From NCBI GenBank assembly GCA_021029095.1, contig JAJOHG010000240.1:1-38568 (forward strand): a stretch of DNA of 38,568 bases, written 5' to 3'. The notes below the pieces were generated by a model. It was not told where the DNA came from and made no database searches. It worked only from the letters and a program-made list of their open reading frames with translations. The stretch comes from Phellopilus nigrolimitatus (lineage: Eukaryota; Basidiomycota; Agaricomycetes; Hymenochaetales; Hymenochaetaceae). This document shows positions 30,885 to 38,568 of the stretch, in pieces. The position numbers and the translations under genes are program-made. The first letter of the stretch is position 1; the number at the start of each line of letters is the position of its first letter.

Positions 30885-33658
30885 CTAAGTGGTCATCCCG
30901 TCCCAACTCGCCCGCTTATGCTTGTTGTCACTCGCAGAAAGTAAGAGATCCTTCGGCGAGACGGCGGATTGCCCACGGTGATGGTGGACGGAACCTGCCG
31001 CCCTCCCAATGGTCTCGAATAGAGGCAACGCAGATGTGTTCGGCGCCAAGCCACTTAGCGGCCCAGTCGAGAGGCCTTTGAGTGCAGCTGATGCCATACC
31101 TTGCGTCTGCGTCTGAGCGAGGTCAAGCGCCTGTCCGCCACGCGTCTCATCCACGGTCGTGTCGATGATATCGTGGTGGGTCATGTCTCCGCCAGGCGCG
31201 TGCAAATCGAGGAAGAGCAGGTCCGAGAGGTCAAGCGACTTGAACGAGTCGTTGATAAAGGAGGTGTTAAAGAACGAAGACGGTTGCAAATTATTAGCGT
31301 GCGAAGAATTCGACTGTGAAGGGTTGGAATGCAATGGTGAGGTAGGATCTGCGTCATGGGATAGAGAGTCATGAGAGAAGGGTGGGATATCAAATAACGA
31401 TAGCGACCTGATGGGAGGTGGATGGGGCGTCGCGTGGCCTGGTGCAGGCGGCGGACGTACAGGAACACGTTCGAAGGGCGGCACAGACATAGACCGGTTG
31501 TGCAAAGACGAGTACTGGTTACTGTGAAGCTCTCGAGAAACCCGGCCGGAATGTGCTGGTGTAGCAGGCGGCGTCGCAGCCAGTTCCTGCTCCATCTGCT
31601 CCGATACGTCAGAGCTCAAACCGGCAATCTCTTCCAGTGTCTGCGGCGGCAGATGAATAAGGGAGCTCAGGTCAGAGTCAAACAACGGGGATGCATCGGT
31701 ATCGTCTTTTTGAACGCCAACCTCTGCCGTCGTGCTCGTAATCATGGGCTCGTCATCGTCATCGAGACTGATAGCCGCCAATTCATCGATGCCCGGCAGA
31801 CTTGGCGTATGAAGCTGCATCGGATTAATGCTCGCCGCTTGCTGTCCCATTCCACTCAGACCCAACCCTGCGCTGTTATGACTTAGGCTAAGCTCGCTGT
31901 ACGGATTCATAGAGCCTTGCGGCTGGTGCGTGCGCGCGCCGAAGATCAAGTCACCAGCATAGTTCGAGTGGTGTGTGAAGCCGCGCATACTCTGCGTCGG
32001 GAAGAGCTCAGGGTCAGAGAACGTTGAATACGCGTCGCTCGCTCCTACTTCGGATGCAAAGTCATGCGCGAACGAGTTCTGGAAGAGGTCATAGCGGTCC
32101 ATGATGCCGTGAGAGAGCTGACTGAACGAGAACGGCGACGACGGCGGCGGCGAGGCACCTCCGACAAAAGATGAGTTACTGCTCGTCGACGCGCCCGACG
32201 GGTCGAGACGTGGGTTCCCCGAAAGCCAGTCGGACGGGTCCCATGCTGACTTTCCGATCATGTTCATGCCATCCCGTCGACCGAGAGTACTGAACGTCGA
32301 ATCCATGAAGTACTCATTTACGGAAATTTGTGATGACGTCGGAGACGCCGTCGTGGTTGTCGCGGCTGAAGACCAACTGTCCATCTGCGGAGAACTGTGC
32401 TGACCAGACCAGCCCGATTGTTCGGTCGAATCCGACAGTGTTTGCGACGAGTCCGGCATAAAGTCGGGTAAAGACATGTCAGCCAAAGGGTCAATCTGGT
32501 CGATGGTGTGCATGGTGACTTCATTCAGCATGGCCTCCGGGTTGAACTGAGTACCCTCTGGCTGCGGAGTCATCTCTTTCACCTCAACGAAAGTTGCGAT
32601 AGGCTTCTTGATCTCCACGACGTCGTCGTCGTCGTCATCTGAACTTTCTTCGTCCTCGGAGCAAGCGGCGCTCTGCGGAACACTATACGAGTAGCCGGGA
32701 GTCGTTCGTGACCTCCTTCGCCGAGCAGGTGTAGTCATTCGCACCGACAGGAGTTGGTCGTCTGCAGTCACTCGAGGCGCTGACACGTTGATATCGCCCC
32801 GCTTCTTCTTTGGCACGCTCCTCGGCTTGTAGCCTGCAGCTTGGTATAGGTGGGGAAACGCGTTCCTAAATCTGTCCCGCAAGTCTGTGGAACGACGCTT
32901 CTGCTCCTGGAAAATGGGGTCCTTGACGATAGTAGACCACACAGTACCATACTTTTCGTAGCCAGCCTTGAGCGCCTGATCTTCCTCGGCAGTGAAGGGT
33001 CGACGTTTCTTGCTCCTTGTCTTCTCAAAGAGGGACGTGCCGTCAGGAAGGGTAGATCGCACTTTTGAAGACAAGTGGGTCTTGGCATTGGGATAGTGAA
33101 GTTTGTAGGCATCGGGGAAGAAAGTCCGGAACCTAAGAAATTTTAGGATGACATCCGCGCAAAAAGGGATGGAACAATGAAATACCTGTCTTTGAGATCC
33201 ACGGGCGAGCGGTTGTCGAATTTGAGGCTCGGGTCATTGAGGATGGCTTTCCAGTTTCCAACTCCCCACTACGAAAATTTGTGATTAAATTTGAGTAACC
33301 CAGACGAAGGCGGTACACATACGATATTGCAGCCATTGACGAGCATCTGAGTTTCCTCCTCCGACCATTTCTTGCGCTGGCGTTTCTCTGGCACAGACGC
33401 GATTTTGTCCACAGGCTTCTGATCGTCGCCAGCGTGCTTGCGCATCTTGCCTTTCTTTTCGGCTGCTAGCGGAGAGCCCGACGCGATATGCGAGTCAATA
33501 GTGGTGTCGTCTCTGAAGCTCCACGCGGGTACGAGGCGAGGAGAGGATGGGAGAGCGAGCGAAACGCGTCGTTGCTTTAAGGTCGCTTGGGAACCGCTGG
33601 TTGCTGTGGGTGGGTACGGCGCGGCAAAGGAAAAAGTCGAGCTCGACGGCGCGCTCAT
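30885..33658 (-). CDS. TAY1: Tay1-like double-Myb (telobox) DNA-binding protein
   Basis: Three minus-strand exons (33658-33323, 33268-33186, 33132-30885) give 888 residues in phase from MSAPSSSTFSF. An in-frame upstream start at 33877 is possible but less likely. Two Myb-like domains lie close together. Domain 1 (about residues 95-150) has RKKWSEEETQML, GVGNWKAILND and the telobox-like helix 3 VDLKDRFRTFFP. Domain 2 (about 183-232) has RRPFTAEEDQALKAGYEKYG, VWSTIVKD and TDLRDRFRNAFP. VDLKDRWRN-type helices with tandem domains are the hallmark of the fungal Tay1/Mug152 proteins, which bind double-stranded TTAGGG telomeric repeats. The remaining 650 residues are Ser/Pro/Gln-rich and probably disordered, with an acidic run (EEDDDDDVVEIKK-like). 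Identity as Tay1 is strong by domain layout; in vivo telomere binding versus a promoter role is not shown. Confidence 0.8.
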
Positions 33659-34149
33659 TTGTGCAGTCGGCTCGGCTGGCTGAGACAATTTGGGGCGGGA
33701 AGAGTGGTTTATTGAACAAGCGGAGAAAATATAATCGGATATGAGGAGTATCGTCCAGACGCGAGGCAACCTTGAGGACAAATGCGGTGGCTGATGCTCA
33801 GGTGCTTCCCAAGGAACACGTTCCCAGTGCCTCCCCCACTTCCTTTGCGACGTGTCTTTTGAGTCGACGACACACACAAAGCCTATGCGACCTCGCCGAC
33901 GCCGGCAAGACCACTGATGGATGTCGAGGCAAACGTTGGGGGCAGAAAGGTATCAGCAGCCGGTGACCAACTAAACCGAAGACAAGCTGCAGCACCTGCC
34001 TAAAGCAGCCAGGCTCTTAGGTGCGTCTGATGCCCAACAATAACACAAAGAATCCATTCATCCTACAATCTACAATACCTTTGTAATGCCCGAACAATTT
34101 CGTGACGCCTACTTTACAGACCAGGGACAAAAAAATAAGTTACCCAGCT
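33659..34149. other. Region upstream of the Tay1-like gene
   Basis: Probable 5' UTR and promoter of the Tay1-like gene and 3' UTR of the SNF2/RING gene. The minus-strand frame is open from 33877 into the Tay1-like coding sequence but its extra residues look non-conserved. No other feature seen. Confidence 0.4.
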
Positions 34150-37100
34150 TTAAATTAGTCTAGATGGCCCAGCAACAGGCTGGTCATCCGAGCGCTCTGC
34201 GGCATCGCTCTCCAGCTCGTGGTCACCAGTATCCAACATGTCCGCGTCTTCATCATCTGGGAGAAGATATTCGACATCTTCATAAAGATGCGGGAACAAT
34301 ATCGCCAGCATGTCATCCGTTCTGCGGTGGATGTACGGCGTTAGTGCTCGAACCAACATGATAGCAGCGAAACAGTGACTCGCTTGAAGATAAAATCTCC
34401 CTTCTGTCCCTTCTGCTTCTTATTATTTTTCGCAGGAGAATCGATTTGCGCAGTTTTGTCCATATCAAAAGACGTAACTTTCAAGGTTCCGATGGCGTGG
34501 TCTTTCGTGTACAACGATAGGCCGCGCTTTGCAGCGAGGTCAAGAATGTTTCTTTCAACTGTGTCTGCACACGAAGGGTCAGATGCGGACAATCAAAAGA
34601 AATGAATACCACGCGTACTCTCTGCATAGTAGCAGTACACTGCGTAAATGGTGTCAGCGCAATGTAATCTTAAATACATGACCTCATCAAGTACCTTCTG
34701 TCGGCCGGGTCTGTCCCATTCTGTCGATTCGTGCGATCGCTGGAAGACCGATTGAGTTTCATTCTCTAAGGTTCTCAACACACGGAGGGGAACTGCATAA
34801 CTCGTACCTTGAAGTTCAAAGGAATGCTGCACTACGCTTTCAGTAAGAAAGACCCTCGACGCGCACTGAAATAAAGAGAGTTCAAATGATCGAAAATTAG
34901 ACGTTCGTCAAAGTGGACAAAGCTCGGAGTAATCTTACCGTCACGTTCAGACCGGCATTCTCGCGTTCACTATCGGCGTATGTCGGAAATGAATCCCCCA
35001 TCCAAAAGATACGAAATGATACGTACCCATGAAGCAGCAGGACGCGGATTCGGTGGTCAGTCTTGAATAGCTTCGCCGCGTTTTGTTTCCCTTTCTTCTG
35101 ATCAATACGCAGACACAGAATCCCGTTCTCCGTCAGAGCCCGCTCGAGGACTATTCAGCGTCAGCGGATACCTACGGGTTCCGAAGCGAATGCTTCCACT
35201 TACTATACAGTGAATCTGCCCAGGCCGAGAACACGATGCTCTTGCACCCGGGATCGACATCGTCCAGATACAAGAGGTGACGCACGAGCGTCTCGATCTT
35301 CGTTCCGTAGCTCCCGAGGCAGGCAACCTTCTGAATCTCCTCGAAGACTTCTGGGTCAATCGTGTTGTACTCGATGACGCGTCTCGACCTGGGGGCGGCT
35401 TCTCTGCTATCAGCTTTCGCCGAGCGCTTCTGTGACGACTCTGCATGAGATTCGATCTTCTCCTTCATGGTGATGCGCTGCAGGGAGTCGGGGTCGATGA
35501 TGACACTTAAAGAAGAATTTTCATTTTTCAACGATCGGGAAATTGAAATCTGAGCGTACCGGCAGACCGGGCATGCTTTCCCTTCCTTTCGAGTGAGCCA
35601 CGCTTTCAAGCAGCCCTAGTTAAGCGATGAGCCCGGAAATCTGAAATTTACACAAAGATACGTGCTTACCTCACAGTAAACGTGCGCGCTGTGCAAAGCA
35701 AGAAGTCAGTAGCGCTGATAAGAACGCAGTAAATTGAACTATACCATTGCGTGATGAAGCCCCGTGTAAATTCACATTTACACAAGATGCAGCAGTTATC
35801 TTCCTCGCCTTCGTCATCGTTTTCAGCAAGATTCTCAAGGTATCGCTGCCTCGCGCGATGCTTATTGATGCTTGTGTTGATCTCGTTCTCCTCAGCATTT
35901 GTCTCCTCGAGGCTTTCAGCAAGGGATCCGTCCCATTCTATATCGCGCACAGTGTCTGAAATCTCTTGAAGCTGGCGAAAGTATCTAGTGAGAATAAATC
36001 GGGGTGCTGTGTCCGAAACGACTGATTGGCTTACTGAATGCGATTGTTGAAAGCCTTACGGAACTGCATCATGTCCGCCTCCAATTTGTCGTGCAAAGCC
36101 ACTGAAGTGCCCAATAATTAAGAATAATTAAGAAAGAAAACACAGTTGAACGAGAGAACTTGCATTGTTCCTTATTGACTGTTTTCAGTTTGGTGTTCCA
36201 CTCCTTTGCAATGATTTTCTCTGGATCCTTATCGCTTTGAATACTTCCTACGACGCCTTGGAGATCCACATAGATAGACTTGATTGCCCGCCCAGAGAAC
36301 CCCTTCCAGAGGTCCGTACGCTTTGTCGCCAGCTCTGCCTCTAGCACCTCGTGCTCAGGTTGCAATTCGTCCCTGTTGAGTGTGCTGCCGGCCTCCGCCC
36401 CTGCCGCGGCGCGCTGTGCCTTTTGAGCTGCGACGGTATGCCGGGTCTTGCGCTCGCGGACATCGTGCACGGCAAGTGCACTGCGCTCCGCAAGTAGAAC
36501 CTCTCGGCGGTCTGCGAGCAGTGCCGCATAAGCCTGAAGGAATGTCTCTGCCTCGCCCTGCGTCTCGAGCGTGCGTGCGTACTCCTGCCCATCGGACTCG
36601 CCCTCGCTCGCTGACAAGCTTTCTGTGAGGAGCTTGACGATGCCTGCACGCCACTGCAAGAGTAGTTCACTCTGGTCATTGAGGATGTCAATAATTTCAT
36701 TCGCTTCCACGAGCTGCTACAAGTCAGTCTTGCTGTATGTATTTCTATAAAAGTGTACTTACAAGTTCCTCGCTCTTCTTGCCTCCTTTACCGCAATATT
36801 CAATCTTCATGCTCTCTTCAGTCACCAATTTCTTGGAAGCGGTAAGCTTGAGCTGAGCAACCGACTGATTAGCTGCGTGCTCTGCTGCTAGATAAAAGAA
36901 GACAAAGAAAAGTGTCAACGAAGTCGTCAGTAATAAAAAAATGAGGACGGACATTTCAAGAGCCTCTTCCGCAGATCTTCGGCAATGCCATACGCATCCT
37001 CCTCCTGCGTAATATACGTCTGTCCTAGCCCATTATACACATTGCCTAGCAAGAAATGGATCTGATGTAACACGACACGACACTCTCTGAGCCTCGCCTG

Positions 37101-38568
37101 CAGTGCACGCCTCTTATGCTTATGCTCCTCACCCGCAGGGGTCTTTGGGAGTTCATCGTCCAATGAGTCCTCAGAGAGCGACACACTCGCCGAACGCTGG
37201 CGCTGCCTGCCCTTGCCCTTTGACGACGAGGCGCCCGTGTCATCGTCTGCGAGACGCTCAGCCTGGCGCTGCGCAATGGCCTCCTGCTTGAGAATTTCAC
37301 CCCTTGCGTCATGTTCCGTGATCACATAGTTTATCTCAGTGCACATTGCATCCATATCGCTTTGCGCGCTTAGAAGAATTTCAAGAGCAACGCGGTCGCT
37401 CTGCAGATTTGAGTCGTCGCGCTGAGTCAGCTGGGCACGAGTGATGAGAATTTGGACCTGTAAAGCCGCGTCAGAACATCGTCAAGTAACTTTGAATCAG
37501 CTTACCCTTGACTTCTTGTCATCCATCAGTAGTCGCCAGTTCTGGTCTTTCATATTCTGCATTGGCAAGCATCAGCAAATTGATGTCTAACATCAGGCAC
37601 GCGGAAAACTTTCGCACATCCAGCACTTCATTGATGCTCTTCAGAGCAGCGCCAGCTTTTGCGAGCCTGTCGTTCTGCCTGGCCAGCTGGCCAACCTGCG
37701 GGTGTGTGCAGATACCACGCAGCTTACGCATCCACGTGCGAAGGACATTAACGTCGACCGCCCAACCCGAAGAGGCAGCCACTCCGCGTGCATCGAGCCC
37801 AAGATCCGTGAGCGCCTGCTCGAAGTTCTGGTCGTAAACCTACGAGTGTCGATCAACACCCTGCTCGTCGAGGCGAAAACGGAGACGATAGACTCACATG
37901 CCTCTCAATCTTCCCGAGCTCGATAGGAACGACGTATCGTCTCTGCTGCGGTATGGTCAACTCATCCTGGACCTTCGCTTGATTGTTCTTGAGCAGTTAA
38001 TTCAGAATATCAATACAATTCGTTACTCAGCGAGCACGCCAGATACGCACCGAACAGCGATGCGCTCAAAGAGTTCCTTGAAGTGCACTGCAAACGCCGG
38101 CTTCTGCAGGCGGGCCCACGTCTTGGACGAGCCAGTGACAGCATCTATACGCAAAAATCTGGAATAACAAGAGGCGCAATAAGGTCATTGGGTATTATGA
38201 ACGTATGAAGTATCCAAAGTAATTTTTTTTTGATGCGTACTTGAGAACGTGTATGAGGTCATCGACACTAGAGCGCGCAGGCGTGCCTGATACCGCGAAG
38301 CTCGAAATGCGGGGGATAAGCGAAACCATCTCCCTATATATGAAAACAAAAGAGAAAAATTATCAGATACAATTTTCATTTCACCTCAATAATGAATCAG
38401 ATAAAAGTAGGACACGCACTCAGTCTTTCCTCCTCCCACCATTTGCACTTCATCCATAATTACCTACTCAAGCATTTCATATAATTACGAATGTTTTCAG
38501 AACCCAAGCTAGAACACTTACCCTGTTCCATTCAACCATGACGAGCGGGGAGCGGTCGCGGTAGATTT
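34150..38568 (-). CDS. SNF2 helicase with inserted RING finger, SHPRH/IRC20-type E3 ubiquitin ligase (3' part; 5' end beyond window)
   Basis: Twenty-two exons visible on the minus strand (from 38568-38522 to 34321-34150) give at least 1054 residues with consistent phases; the N-terminus lies off the right edge. In order: the end of the SNF2 N-lobe with DEVQMVGGG (motif II, DEAH-like) and SGTPARSSVDDL (motif III). IPQQRRYVVPIELGKIERHVY and LRGICTHPQVGQL follow. A long coiled-coil linker comes next, then a C3HC4 RING (CCILCKCEF ... CAHVYCEGCLKAW ... CPVC). The helicase C-lobe has SIVFSAWADSLY, a diverged NAGLNVTCASRVFLTE and motif VI IARIDRMGQTRP. The acidic C-terminal tail is DEDADMLDTGDHELESD. 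Such proteins act in nuclear DNA-damage tolerance, ubiquitinating PCNA (SHPRH) or in recombination control (Irc20). Two introns look like GC-AG: donor GCAAGT at 36163 and GCGAGT at 34383. A 19-nt exon at 35688-35670 encodes the RING ligand segment CAHVYCE. Confidence 0.9.

Noticed and set aside
1..38568. CRISPR arrays, insertion sequences, LTRs or terminal inverted repeats
   Set aside because: No regularly spaced repeats, transposase or reverse-transcriptase motifs, or paired terminal repeats were seen by eye.

Overview
This is a nuclear window from a filamentous fungus, most likely an Agaricomycete (mushroom-forming basidiomycete). The evidence is dense spliceosomal introns of about 50-65 nt with GTRNGT donors, several micro-exons, a FunK1-type fungal kinase relic, a basidiomycete-style secreted-ectodomain/single-TM protein, and yeast-like VPS36 and FES1 orthologues. 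I found no bacterial, viral, transposon or CRISPR signature. Exon structures were built by hand: reading frames were joined at GT-AG (twice GC-AG) sites and checked for phase and family similarity. For nine genes the summed CDS is a whole number of codons from ATG to stop.

Left part (1-13.5 kb): a zinc-dependent cytidine/dCMP-type deaminase (+); a coding-like minus-strand stretch; an intron-containing tRNA-Arg(CCU) (-); a small single-pass membrane protein in three exons (+); a tiny ORF (+); the FG nucleoporin NUP98 with GLEBS and C-terminal autoproteolytic-type domain (-, eight exons); FES1, the Hsp70 nucleotide exchange factor (-); then about 4 kb that is nearly gene-poor, with one candidate 141-residue protein (-).

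Middle (13.5-25 kb): a signal-peptide/single-TM protein with an N-glycosylated ectodomain and long disordered cytosolic tail (-); VPS36 of ESCRT-II with a GLUE domain split by two NZF fingers and an unusually large 743-nt first intron (+); MRD1, the five-RRM pre-rRNA processing factor (-), divergent from prefoldin subunit 3 PAC10 (+) across a 170-250 bp shared promoter.

Right (25-38.6 kb): a 13-exon MFS transporter of the SV2-like group (+); a FunK1-like pseudokinase whose catalytic motifs are degraded (+, 5' end unresolved); a Tay1-like double-Myb telobox protein (-); and the 3' 22 exons of a SNF2 helicase/RING ubiquitin ligase of the SHPRH/IRC20 type that continues beyond the right edge (-).

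Most genes are unrelated housekeeping functions: nuclear pore, chaperone, endosome sorting, ribosome biogenesis, tubulin/actin folding, telomere and genome maintenance. There is no obvious cluster or defence island. The most unusual items are the pseudokinase, the nucleoporin ending exactly at the HF cleavage position, the large VPS36 intron, the two GC-AG introns in the SNF2/RING gene, and the dispersed catalytic motifs of the deaminase.
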